Part shown: piece after piece, positions 27,638 through 35,600 of the stretch | Layout of the letters: each line of letters starts with the position of its first letter | Numbering within the stretch: the first letter of the stretch is position 1 | Assembly: GCA_032027005.1 (NCBI GenBank) | Contig: JAVSMW010000002.1 | Span: forward strand, 86,853 to 150,852 | Direction: 5' to 3' | DNA: 64,000 bases | Source of the DNA: JAVSMW01 sp032027005 | GTDB taxonomy: Bacteria > Bacillota > Thermincolia > Thermincolales > UBA2595 | Position numbers and translations under genes: made by a program | The notes under the pieces: model-generated | The model's input: the letters and a program-made list of their open reading frames with translations, nothing else | What the model was told of the DNA's origin: nothing | The model's database searches: none

Positions 27638-27965
27638 AAATCCGGAAACAAACAAGAAAGGCGGCTGCAATCACAACCCCGCTGAGTGGGTAGCAGACTG
27701 CTCCCTTTGCCGTGATCTGCTGGACGAAAACCAGGACATCCGCATCCCCGACTATCTGCTGGAGGAAGCGGGTATTCCCAAGGGTACCAGATTAAAAGCC
27801 TATACCGATGAGGACAGCGGCGAAATTACAGTCGTAAAGGCAGATATCCAGCAAGATATTCGCGATGTACCGGCCTGCATTATTTCGGTGCTGGCGCAAA
27901 ACGGTATCTGCCTTGCAGCATTGGATGAATTGATCATGCAGGAAAGCATCATCTATGGCAAATAA
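27603..27965 (+). CDS. Cys-rich, AbrB-like element protein
   Basis: 120 aa from TTG at 27603. N-terminal cysteines (CNNCEDE, CNHN, CSLCRDL) suggest a zinc knuckle. The middle (IRIPDYLLEEAGIPKGTRLK...GEITVV) looks like an AbrB/MazE swapped-hairpin domain. Function unknown; overlap with the preceding gene implies coupled translation. Confidence 0.6.
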   Translation: MPEPLCNNCEDENPETNKKGGCNHNPAEWVADCSLCRDLLDENQDIRIPDYLLEEAGIPKGTRLKAYTDEDSGEITVVKADIQQDIRDVPACIISVLAQNGICLAALDELIMQESIIYGK

Positions 27966-28006
27966 CCTGCCCTTATTCTTTAAGACATTATCCGGGAGGT
28001 GGGAAG

Positions 28007-28558
28007 ATGTCGGGGATTACCCTGAAAAACGGCCTTATTTCCTACTATGGAAACCCGGCCGGTTATACTGATAAAGAAAAAGCCATTGTGGACAGCATTT
28101 TTCAAAATGATGAGCTGACCATCTGGCTCCAAAGCCGCTCCTTAACGCCGAAGTGGACAGATGGCGTGATGGAGCGGCTTCTTGCTGGCGAACGTGCGGA
28201 TGGCATGGAAGGCGTACTGCTGAAAAATGTTCGCGTCTGGCAGTTAAAGCCGGACGTGGATGTGCACATGAAATTTATACCCTATGAAGAAATGGTGCGG
28301 CAATTTGGAGAGCCATCTCTCGAAAATTACAACATCGTCTATGACGGTCAGCTCGACACCAACGACCTCGAAGCCATCTACACAAGGTGCAATGTAAATC
28401 ACCCGCCCGGCTATAACGGACACTCTCTTTCCATGTCTGATGTGGTGGAGCTGTATGACGCCCAAGGCAGCGAATATCACTACTGCGACCGTTTTGGATT
28501 CCAGAAAATCAGCTTCGGGGGCTCAGAGCAAACCCAAGCAATGAAAATGAGTATGTAG
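28007..28558 (+). CDS. YodL-domain protein
   Basis: 183 aa. SLSMSDVVELYDAQGSEYHY and CDRFGFQKI are the YodL signature. The family is spread on Firmicute mobile elements. Function unknown. GGGAGGTGGG is the ribosome site. Confidence 0.75.
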   Translation: MSGITLKNGLISYYGNPAGYTDKEKAIVDSIFQNDELTIWLQSRSLTPKWTDGVMERLLAGERADGMEGVLLKNVRVWQLKPDVDVHMKFIPYEEMVRQFGEPSLENYNIVYDGQLDTNDLEAIYTRCNVNHPPGYNGHSLSMSDVVELYDAQGSEYHYCDRFGFQKISFGGSEQTQAMKMSM

Positions 28559-28614
28559 GCAGCCTGGGGCTGCCTTTTCTCGACCAAAGAAACAATAGAA
28601 CGGAGGAAAACTAC

Positions 28615-28941
28615 ATGGTTCAGGTTATCAAAAAAATGAAAAGTACAGCTTCACACAAGATTACAGCGGCAAAGGATGCCGCAGCCAATCTCGCTTTCCG
28701 TGGCAGGAACCTTCTCTCAGGTAATGCCGGAGAAGGTTATATTGACACAGCCATCAAAATCTTGCTGGCGGTTGTCATTGGCGCCCTGCTTCTGGCGGGT
28801 CTTTATGCCCTGTTCGGGGAAACGGTGCTCCCCGCAACATCCTCAGCAAACTCTGTGCCCGTTCTGTTTTCCGTTAGGCCCGAAACCAAATTGACTCGGT
28901 TAGAACCGTCATTCGCAAGGAGTGTTATTTCTTCAACATGA
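28615..28941 (+). pseudogene. DUF6133-like membrane protein with its 3' end replaced
   Basis: The first 73 residues match a DUF6133 protein: a basic N-terminus, GYIDTAIKILLAVVIGALLL as the membrane helix, and ALFGETVLP. From about 28840 the frame reads into the antisense of the cargo gene at 28803-29498, and the usual family tail is missing. The open frame still runs to 28941, so a chimaeric product is possible. Confidence 0.65.
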
Positions 28942-29498
28942 GATGTGAAGGAGAGAACATACTCTTGCGTAATCGACTTAATCGTTTTTTTGCCGCTTCG
29001 ATTCTCAGTGTTGGTGACAACATATAGAAAGACTCCCGCCAAGAACGAATGAAAACTGAATTCCGTTTGTGACGCCAATTCCTTCTTGGTTATGCCACTG
29101 ACCAATTCAACTTTCGTATCATCGTAAATACCCTGTATTTTCTTTCCAACTTTTTCAGGAGCATCATTACTAATAATGTCCTTGAGTGCAAGGATTACCT
29201 GCTTTGACAAATTACTGTCCAGCAGCTTGAGGACGTTATTTTTGAAGTAAGCAGCTACTTCTTGTGGATCAGCGCTACGAGCTGGGTCTGTAACATCTTT
29301 GGAGAGATTTTGTTCACACCTCAGCAATTTTGATGAAGCATCTTCTCTGACCCGGTCTGCATTTTCCTGACCGGAAAATGTAAATTCAAAATTGGGGGCA
29401 ACAGAATGAAGCAGTACTTCGCACAACTGCTTATTATCAACATTAACCGCCTTGCACGAAACAAGAACGGCAAAGTATGATCCAAAACATAACCTCAT
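28803..29498 (-). CDS. Conserved cargo protein of unknown function
   Basis: About 231 aa from ATG at 29498 (GGAGGGG before it). MRLCFGSYFAVLVSCK, DVTDPARSADPQEVAAYFK and FHSFLAGVFLYVVTNTENR look like a family found beside XRE regulators in Firmicutes. The last residues are read from inside the DUF6133 gene, so its natural C-terminus may be lost. Runs with the XRE gene upstream. Confidence 0.6.
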   Translation of the reverse strand: MRLCFGSYFAVLVSCKAVNVDNKQLCEVLLHSVAPNFEFTFSGQENADRVREDASSKLLRCEQNLSKDVTDPARSADPQEVAAYFKNNVLKLLDSNLSKQVILALKDIISNDAPEKVGKKIQGIYDDTKVELVSGITKKELASQTEFSFHSFLAGVFLYVVTNTENRSGKKTIKSITQEYVLSFTSHVEEITLLANDGSNRVNLVSGLTENRTGTEFAEDVAGSTVSPNRA

Positions 29499-29532
29499 GC
29501 TGAGCCCCTCCATTTCAAATTGAATCAGTATT

Positions 29533-29745
29533 TTATTCGTTGCCTTCGTCTACATAATCCACAATATCACCGATATTGCATTGAAGTGCTTTGCATATGC
29601 GTGCTAAGACATCCATACTAACCGGAAGTTCCTTTCCCAGCTTAGCCATGGTTGTAGTGGTCAATCCGGTTGCTGCCATCAAATCTTTCTTCATCATTTT
29701 TCTGTCTATAAGTAATTTCCACAGCTTATTGTAGCTGAATGCCAT
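29533..29745 (-). CDS. Small XRE regulator of the cargo cassette
   Basis: 70 aa from ATG at 29745 (GGAGGCGATACT before it). HTH MMKKDLMAATGLTTTTMAKL followed by MDVLARICKALQCNIGDIVD, the short Cro-like type. 34 nt before the cargo gene. The AT-rich stretch 29746-30042 probably holds the promoter. Confidence 0.85.
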   Translation of the reverse strand: MAFSYNKLWKLLIDRKMMKKDLMAATGLTTTTMAKLGKELPVSMDVLARICKALQCNIGDIVDYVDEGNE

Positions 29746-30042
29746 AGTATCGCCTCCAAAGAGTATTTGCCAAAAACGATCTGTTTGGAATATTTTATCA
29801 CATTTAAACGCCAATATCAAGATTACCTTTATTATTGCTGATATTGACTTTACAAATTGCAATTTCAATATGTAATTTGAAAAACCATTAGAATTTCGCT
29901 ACTCACACTCTATGATGAAACTACTCTCACTCCTCCAAGCCTGTCCCATAAATTAGTATGCTGTTATTGTACAAGACAATAACAGCTTTTGCTTTATATG
30001 CCCAAATACTCAAAAATCAATCGAAAGGAGGTAAGCATTTCT

Positions 30043-30201
30043 ATGGCTGAAGTCAGAAATCTGAATAAAAAGCGCATTGGCGATATGAGCGATGATGAGC
30101 GTCTGTTTGTGATTAAAATAAAAGATTGTGTCACTCGAATCACAGTAACCCCCGACGGCACATTGAACATAACGCACGAGCGTGTAGAACCTGTAGCATA
30201 G
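30043..30201 (+). CDS. Short conjugative-element protein
   Basis: 52 aa from ATG at 30043 with a strong AAAGGAGG. A basic and acidic N-terminus then ITVTPDGTLNITHERVEP. Too short to classify; size and ribosome site support it. The following 250 nt hold only small hairpins. Confidence 0.5.
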   Translation: MAEVRNLNKKRIGDMSDDERLFVIKIKDCVTRITVTPDGTLNITHERVEPVA

Positions 30202-30455
30202 CCACACCCCAAGAACAGCTTAATACCTAAAATCCGCCAGAACGCAAGACGGCAGTGCGGAGGAACACCCCAACCGGGTGAACCTCGCCTGTCGTCTTTT
30301 CTATTTACCATGATGTACGGTGCGAGGTTCCCATAAAAAGGAGCAAACATCGTGATTACATACCTCTTGCACCTCTTCTTTGCAAATGGACGAGCCCCTC
30401 CGCTTCTGACATTTTGACTCACCATCAAGATTTCAGAAAACGGAGGACAAGCCAT

Positions 30456-30875
30456 ATGGCAGAAAAAAAGAAGTATCAAATCAAGGTACAAGGTCAGCTT
30501 GTACCAGTCAGTAAAGAAGTCTACCTGACATATTACCGCATGAGACGCCATGAGCGTCATCTGGAAGAAAAGGACATAGCACATGGCGTTTTTTACTACA
30601 GCGCTCTGGACACCGAGGAAACCAACGGTGAGGATGCGATTCCGGATCTCGTTTCACTCCGTGTGGAGGATATGGTCATGAACAAGCTTATGGCAGAAAA
30701 GCTGCATCAGTGTCTCGCTCAGCTTGCCAAGGATGACCGAAATTTGATTTACGCTCTGTATTTTCAGAGAAAAACGCAGGTAGAACTGGAAAAAGAAACT
30801 GGAATTAAGCAACAGACCATCAGCTATCGGGAACGTCAGATTCGGATGAAACTCAAAAAAATGATGGAGAAGTAA
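30456..30875 (+). CDS. Sigma-70 region-4-like regulator of the element
   Basis: 139 aa from ATG at 30456 (CGGAGG before it). The N-terminal YQIKVQGQLVPVSKEVYLTY and C-terminal LAKDDRNLIYALYFQRKTQV, ETGIKQQTISYRERQIRMKL match the sigma-like proteins near the recombination end of Tn916/Tn1549-type elements. Confidence 0.75.
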   Translation: MAEKKKYQIKVQGQLVPVSKEVYLTYYRMRRHERHLEEKDIAHGVFYYSALDTEETNGEDAIPDLVSLRVEDMVMNKLMAEKLHQCLAQLAKDDRNLIYALYFQRKTQVELEKETGIKQQTISYRERQIRMKLKKMMEK

Positions 30876-31490
30876 AAATTCTTTTTGTAGACCCCCTCAC
30901 GAAACTGGATTAGTAGTGAGGGGTTTCTTTATTCCCTCAAGGGTACTTTGAAAATTTCATATCCGATGATCTGAATACGTTAGCTGACGGCTCCCAAAAG
31001 GAACAGCGACTCCGGAGGATGCGCCAAGACCACCTGTAGGATGGTGATGAGAACAAGATGAATCAGCTTTTTCTTTCTGTTCATTACGTTTCTCTTCCCA
31101 GACTATCAAAGACGGCCCAATAAGGTGCAAAGCGGTACCCATCCGACCGGGAAACAGGCTGTGGCGGCCTGTTTCGCAATGACCCCGTCAGCCTATCATG
31201 ATACTTCTGTCCAGTCACAGCCCCCACATATGGGGATCACGCAATGAGGGCAGCCGGCAGAGATCCTGGCGGGGGTGAAATTCCCATGATGCGGTAAAGC
31301 CAGCCGCAGTTCAGACCATCGCCTTTTGTGCTTGGGGAGTAGTGTCGAATTAAGCACCGTTATTACAGAAAATGACTTAATGTCAGAAGCAATGGGATCG
31401 CCCTGTTTTCAGCTGCTCTCACAGTGAAGCAACTGCCTAAGGGCGATCCTATTTTTGTGCCATTAAGAATTGCAAAGGAGGATCGCAATT
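30876..31490. other. 615-bp stretch without a supported gene
   Basis: Contains short inverted repeats (for example CCCCTCAC...GTGAGGGG at 30891-30923, probably the terminator of the sigma-like gene) but no frame with a ribosome site and recognisable protein. It may be remains of lost element genes. Confidence 0.4.
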
Positions 31491-31859
31491 TTGAGAGATT
31501 ATAAAAGAAACATACGGCGTGGGGATATCTTCTATGCCGATTTAAGTCCCGTCGTGGGCTCCGAACAAGGCGGAGTCCGTCCGGTGCTCATTCTGCAGAA
31601 CAATGTCGGAAATCGTCACAGCCCTACGGTGATTGTCTGCGCTATTACCGGCAGAACCGAGAAAAACAATATTCCTACCCATGTTTCCATTGGTACTGCC
31701 TGCGGCGGCTCAAAAGAATCTTTTGCTCTCTTAGAGCAGATACGCACCATTGACCGCATACGCCTTAGAGAAAAGGTCGGCAATCTTTCCTGTCATGAAA
31801 TGGAAAGAATTAATCAGGCACTTTCGATCAGCGTTGGGCTTGACCCGGCGTTTTTTTAA
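31491..31859 (+). CDS. MazF/PemK-family mRNA endonuclease toxin
   Basis: 122 aa from TTG at 31491, with AGGAGG 9 nt before it. IRRGDIFYADLSPVVGSEQG and GVRPVLILQNNVGN are the MazF core; TVIVCAITGR and the C-terminal LREKVGNLS follow. No MazE-like gene lies upstream. It runs into the excisionase-like gene, an arrangement common in Clostridial elements. Confidence 0.88.
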   Translation: MRDYKRNIRRGDIFYADLSPVVGSEQGGVRPVLILQNNVGNRHSPTVIVCAITGRTEKNNIPTHVSIGTACGGSKESFALLEQIRTIDRIRLREKVGNLSCHEMERINQALSISVGLDPAFF

Positions 31860-31876
31860 TGAAAGGGGATGTCATT

Positions 31877-32095
31877 ATGAACGAAAAAGTCACAATGTTT
31901 GAAAAGTACCCCGATGTAGTCGAGGTCAATCAATTAAGAGAAATGCTTGGCGGCATCAGCCGTAAGCTGGCCTATAAACTGCTTGCGGAAAAGGAGATAC
32001 ATAGTGTTCGCGTTGGACGAACCTATAAGATTCCAAAAGCATGTGTTATTGAATATCTGCTGGGTGAAGAAATGTGCCACATCAAGCTCGGCTGA
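31877..32095 (+). CDS. Excisionase-like HTH protein
   Basis: 72 aa from ATG at 31877 (GAAAGGGG before it). VNQLREMLGGISRKLAYKLL and HSVRVGRTYKIPKACVIEYL give the MerR-like excisionase fold. Sits upstream of the integrase, as expected for a directionality factor. Confidence 0.8.
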   Translation: MNEKVTMFEKYPDVVEVNQLREMLGGISRKLAYKLLAEKEIHSVRVGRTYKIPKACVIEYLLGEEMCHIKLG

Positions 32096-32243
32096 TCCGG
32101 ATTTTTGTCTATCATTGACAATAAGGCGTAGAAAAATCATGTGGATGATTTCCGCATAAAGCAATAGCTATCTTAAGCTTTCTGTGGTATTGTGGTGCTG
32201 TCAATGGTAGGCAAATACGCTGTTATTTCGAAGGAGGATAGCA

Positions 32244-33715
32244 ATGATAACAGGATGCCTACAGCAAAAAAATAATACTTATTACGCTGTCCTTTATACA
32301 AAAGTGGACGGCAAAAGAAAGACAAAGTGGATTCCCACCGGATTGCCGGTAGAGGGAACCAGTGAAAGAAAAGCAAAAAAAGCCTTTGACCAAATCCGTT
32401 TGGAATATGAACGGGAGCAGGAGGAAAAGGAGCGTCGGGCAGCGGAAGAACGGGCCAGGGAACTGATTGAAGGAAAAAGGAACCCTCAGGCGGATGTTCC
32501 CTTTATGGATTACCTTCAAAAATGGCTGATTCAAGCAAAACCCACCATATCCAAGACCACGTTTAAAGGCTACCGCACCATGCTGGACAGCCGAATCAGC
32601 CGGTACTTTAAAGAACTGAACATCACCTTAGCGGAAGTTACGCCGCAGCATATACAGGATTTTCATCAATCCATTTTCGATGAAGGGTATACGGCAAATA
32701 CGGTGATTCACTATCATGCGGTGCTTCGCAGGGCGCTGCAGAACGCTGTGAAAAAGGGAATTATCAGCAGCAATCCTGCCGACAGGGTGGACAGGCCGAA
32801 AAAGAATGTGTATCAGGCACAGTTTTATTCGGCGGAAGAAATGATGGCGCTGTTCGATGCGGTATCCGATGATCCCTTGGAAGTCTGTGTAAAACTGGCC
32901 GCTTACTATGGGCTACGGAGAAGTGAAGTCCTTGGTTTGAAATGGGATGCGATCAACCTTGAACAAAAGACCATCTCCATCAAGCACAAGGTCATTGAGG
33001 ACACGGTCGATGGCAAAGCAGTGGCTGTCGGCGAGGATGTGCTCAAAACCAAATCCAGCTTCCGCACACTTCCGCTGCTGCCATCCGTTGAAAAAATTCT
33101 GTGGGCGGAAAAAGAGAAGCAGGAAATGTACCGCAGATTGTTCAAGCGTTCTTACTGCCGGGACTATCTGGATTATATCTGCGTCGACCAAACCGGAAAG
33201 CTGATGCGTCCCAACTATGTAACGGAGCATTTTAGCTGGATACTCGAAAAAAACAACCTGAAGAAAATCAGGTTCCACGATTTAAGTTATCCAAACCTAA
33301 ATAAAATCCAAACCTTTTAATGTAAATGTTTGTTTTCATACATATACACCGATAAAAGGTTTGGATTTTGTTTCACTTTTTCATNGGAATGAAATAAAAT
33401 CCAAACCTTTTTCAGTAGGAAAGCGGAAGAACTCTGGCTTTTTTGCTAATAGTTTGGATTTTATTTGAGTTTGGATAACGAAAAAAATCCAAACGTTTGG
33501 ATTTTTTACGGCATTCCTGCGCCAGCTTACTGCTTGCAAACGGGATATCCATGAAGCAAATCCAGATATGGCTTGGACATAGCACGTTCTCGACCACGGC
33601 GGATATTTACTCGCATCTGGACTTCCATGCGCAGATCGAATCCGGACTGGTTATGGATGGCATGTTTGAAAAATCCAAGCGGGAAGAACCTATCGGACTT
33701 GAAATGGCTGAGTGA
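32244..33715 (+). pseudogene. Tyrosine recombinase (integrase) split by a small inserted element
   Basis: First part 32244-33286: N-terminal AP2/arm and SAM-like domains, then the catalytic domain with the first Arg (YYGLRRSEVLGLKWD). It runs to FHDL and then enters foreign sequence with a stop at 33320. Second part from 33510: RHSCASLLLANGI, WLGHSTFSTTADIYSHLD with the catalytic Tyr. Joining them restores HDLRHS, the HxxR motif. The enzyme is inactive unless the insert is removed. Confidence 0.9.
33287..33509. mobile_element. MITE-like insertion in the integrase gene
   Basis: About 223 bp. The ends GTTATCCAAAC..AAATAAAATCCAAAC (left) and its reverse complement (right, near 33451-33479) form about 28-bp inverted repeats with two mismatches. 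ATCCAAAC occurs at least seven times in both orientations. TTTA stands at the left border and inside the right border, a possible target duplication. The single N at 33385 lies within it. No coding capacity. Confidence 0.75.
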
Positions 33716-33878
33716 TTTTCTACGGACTGCTGAGTCGGAACACGGCAAAGCCTTGTAAAATAAGGATTTTATAAGCATCCGTTTTCTACAAAAGCAGAAA
33801 AAATGCCCTCGAAAGAGGGCGTAGAAAAGAGCGAAAAAAGAAAGAGCCTGCTGCAGACATTGACCGCAAACAGGCTCA

Positions 33879-33969
33879 TGGCGGAGGCGGTGAGATTCGA
33901 ACTCACGTGCCGATTGCTCGACAACCTGATTTCGAGTCAGGCTCGTTATGACCACTTCGATACGCCTCC
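33879..33969 (-). tRNA. tRNA-Ser(CGA), carried by the island
   Basis: 91 nt with encoded CCA. Acceptor GGAGGCG/CGCCTCC, anticodon stem CCTGA/TCAGG with loop CTCGAAA (anticodon CGA), long class-II variable arm, T-arm GTGAG TTCGAAT CTCAC. All stems pair. It lies inside the attachment ends and likely replaces the split chromosomal gene. Confidence 0.93.
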
Positions 33970-34007
33970 ATATTCTATTTTAATACACCGAGCCTTTCGA
34001 AAAAGTC

Positions 34008-34074
34008 AAGGCAAAGTGTAGAAAAACCGTAGAAATCGGTAAAAAGCTAAATTTTCAAAATCCCGCAAACCCGC
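34008..34074 (+). repeat. Right-end repeats of the island
   Basis: AAGTGTAGAAAAACCGTAGAAA near 34014-34035 and AAAATCCCGCAAACCCGC at 34057-34074. Direct-repeat partners of the left-end blocks. Confidence 0.6.
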
Positions 34075-34119
34075 GGAAACTCAAGGGTTTCCCGCATTTT
34101 CAAAGCAACTGACCGAGTG

Positions 34120-34160
34120 GATTTCGAGTCAAGCGCTATCGACCAAACTCAGCCATCTCC
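34120..34160 (-). pseudogene. Orphan 5' half of the chromosomal tRNA-Ser(CGA)
   Basis: Minus strand: GGAGA, then TGGCTGAGTTTGGTCGA (D-arm), then GCTTGACTCGAAATC ending in the anticodon loop; the sequence after it is not tRNA. Two acceptor nucleotides seem deleted relative to GGAGAGA, so it is decaying. Its anticodon stem CTTGA pairs with TCGAG of the 3' half at 15207-15322 (one G-T). Confidence 0.75.
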
Positions 34161-34171
34161 AACGTGTAACG

Positions 34172-34651
34172 CTAATTATTTTTTGCACCTGATTTTGTTT
34201 CACGAATTTTTCTAAAAAAACCCGTCATCATCTCCCCACATTCCTTAGCTAAAACACCGGAGACCACTTCCACCCGGTGATTAAGCCGCGGGTCCTGGGT
34301 CAGGTTCATCAGAGAGTCAACTGCCCCTGCCTTTGGATCAGCCGCTCCGTAAACTAAAGTTTTAATGCGGCTTTGCACAATCGCACCGGCACACATGGGA
34401 CAAGGCTCCAAGGTCACATACAAAACCCCATCTCTTAAATGCCGCCAGTGCCCCAAGGCCTCCACTGCTTTATGAATTGCCACCATTTCCGCGTGGGCGG
34501 TGGCATCATTCCACTGTTCTTTCATATTATGGGCCTGGGCAACTATTTTTGACCCAATTACAATAACAGCGCCTATAGGCACCTCGTCAAATTCAAGAGC
34601 CTTACGCGCTTCATTAATTGCTATTTCCATATAATATTGATGGTTTGCCAA
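34172..34651 (-). CDS. tadA: tRNA-specific adenosine deaminase
   Basis: 159 aa. HAEMVAI (zinc His and catalytic Glu) and PCPMCAGAI (zinc cysteines) are the CDA-fold active site. It converts A34 to inosine in tRNA-Arg(ACG), a gene for which lies about 370 nt away at 35023. TTG start at 34651 with AGGA 8 nt before; ATG at 34630 is the alternative. The position beside serS and tRNA-Ser genes is ancestral in Firmicutes. Confidence 0.95.
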   Translation of the reverse strand: MANHQYYMEIAINEARKALEFDEVPIGAVIVIGSKIVAQAHNMKEQWNDATAHAEMVAIHKAVEALGHWRHLRDGVLYVTLEPCPMCAGAIVQSRIKTLVYGAADPKAGAVDSLMNLTQDPRLNHRVEVVSGVLAKECGEMMTGFFRKIRETKSGAKNN

Positions 34652-34674
34652 ATTAATCTTCCTAAATATAAAAG

Positions 34675-34749
34675 TGGTGCCCTCATCAGGAGTCGAACCT
34701 GAATTTGCCGCTTAGGAGGCGGCCGTACTATCCATTGTACTATGAGGAC
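34675..34749 (-). tRNA. tRNA-Arg(CCT)
   Basis: 75 nt with CCA. Acceptor GTCCTCA/TGAGGGC, anticodon arm GCCGC CTCCTAA GCGGC, T-arm pairs. Reads AGG. Confidence 0.95.
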
Positions 34750-34751
34750 CC

Positions 34752-34880
34752 GTTGCGGCTGTTGAAACACTTCGTCTAGCTGCGTCAGCTGTGCTGATGG
34801 CATCCTCGAAGTACTTCCAGTACGTCTCCGGTGCCATCAGCACAGCTTCCTTGCTATACTCGTGTTTGAACAGCCTATTT
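34752..34880. repeat. Palindromic repeat R1 abutting tRNA-Arg(CCT)
   Basis: About 125 bp. Outer arms GGCTGTTGAA / TTTGAACAGCC, inner arms AGCTGTGCTGATGGCA / TGCCATCAGCACAGCT. It begins a few nt from the tRNA 5' end. R2 at 35199-35328 has the same plan with different paired bases. Confidence 0.75.
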
Positions 34881-35022
34881 GAGCTGTTTAGTTAGGAGCA
34901 GTTCGCACTTTAGCGTTTTAGTCAATCTGCCCTAGATTTTTAGGGCGCAAATTTAAGTGCTTTGCACTAAAAATTTGCAGCCTCGAGTTCTGCAAATGTT
35001 TCTAGCTTTTTAGTGAATTAAA
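34881..35022. other. Hairpin-rich spacer between tRNA-Arg genes
   Basis: Holds GCAAATTTAAGTGC / GCACTAAAAATTTGC (near 34948-34980) and GCCCTA / TAGGGC (34929-34946). Possibly tRNA transcript terminator or another member of the palindromic family. No gene seen. Confidence 0.45.
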
Positions 35023-35099
35023 TGGCGCGCCCGACAGGATTCGAACCTGTGACCTTCTGATTCGTAGTCAGACACTCTATCCAGCTGAGCTACGGGCGC
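35023..35099 (-). tRNA. tRNA-Arg(ACG)
   Basis: 77 nt with CCA. Acceptor GCGCCCG/CGGGCGC, anticodon arm TCTGA CTACGAA TCAGA, T-arm ACAGG TTCGAAT CCTGT. Substrate of TadA. Confidence 0.96.
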
Positions 35100-35103
35100 A
35101 TGA

Positions 35104-35198
35104 TGGCGGAGAGCGAGGGATTCGAACCCTCGATACAGGTTTAAGCCCGTATAATCGCTTAGCAGGCGATCGCCTTCAACCTACTCGGCCAGCTCTCC
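35104..35198 (-). tRNA. tRNA-Ser(GCT)
   Basis: 95 nt with CCA, long variable arm. Acceptor GGAGAGC/GCTCTCC, anticodon loop CTGCTAA, T-arm GAGGG TTCGAAT CCCTC. Confidence 0.95.
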
Positions 35199-35328
35199 GT
35201 GACGGCTGTTGAAAAGCTTCGCCTAGCTTTGTCAGTTGACTTGCCGTCATCCTCAACGTACAGGCAGTACGCCTGCGGTGCCAGCAAGTCAACTTCCGCG
35301 CTATGCTCGCTTTTGAACAGCCTAACTA
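35199..35328. repeat. Palindromic repeat R2 abutting tRNA-Ser(GCT)
   Basis: About 125 bp. Same outer arms as R1 (GGCTGTTGAAAA / TTTTGAACAGCC). The inner arms read AGTTGACTTGC / GCAAGTCAACT, changed together relative to R1. Starts directly at the tRNA 5' end. Confidence 0.75.
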
Positions 35329-35438
35329 ATTTTTAAATTTAAGTTAGATTCAATCAATTGTATTTGTTCATGCAATATTCAATTATAATTGTTTACTGTA
35401 CAATCTCTGCCATATAGTAATACAATTGCTCGCTTTAA

Positions 35439-35528
35439 TGGCGGAGGAGGTGGGATTCGAACCCACGGAACCCGTAAGAGTTCAACGGTTTTCAAGACCG
35501 CCTCCTTCAACCGCTCGGACACCCCTCC
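35439..35528 (-). tRNA. tRNA-Ser(TGA)
   Basis: 90 nt with CCA. Acceptor GGAGGGG with CTCCTCC (one G-T), anticodon loop CTTGAAA, long variable arm, T-arm GTGGG TTCGAAT CCCAC. Could read TCG codons by wobble if tRNA-Ser(CGA) failed. Confidence 0.95.
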
Positions 35529-35600
35529 GTTGCGATACATACAAGAGTATAGCATAGATAAAAATCGTTGTCAACAAATGTTTTAAGCCTAAATAGTCCT

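Larger units (their letters stand above)
15313..34129. mobile_element. 18.8-kb genomic island in the anticodon loop of tRNA-Ser(CGA)
   Basis: Bounded by the 10-bp core GATTTCGAGT at 15313-15322 and 34120-34129, each joined to one half of the same tRNA-Ser gene. It contains an integrase, an excisionase-like gene, an HTH gene at the left end, toxin and defence cargo, and proteins usual in Firmicute conjugative elements (DUF4314, DUF6809, YodL, DUF6133, sigma-like). No relaxase, coupling protein or type IV secretion gene is present, so it is not self-transmissible as it stands. A third copy of the core lies in the island's own tRNA (33928-33937). Confidence 0.8.

Noticed and set aside
30957..31142. 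A 61-aa minus-strand protein
   Set aside because: No ribosome site, low-complexity composition and no family resemblance.
33287..33509. CRISPR-like repeats (multiple ATCCAAAC units)
   Set aside because: Units are in both orientations, irregularly spaced and inside an insertion with inverted ends.
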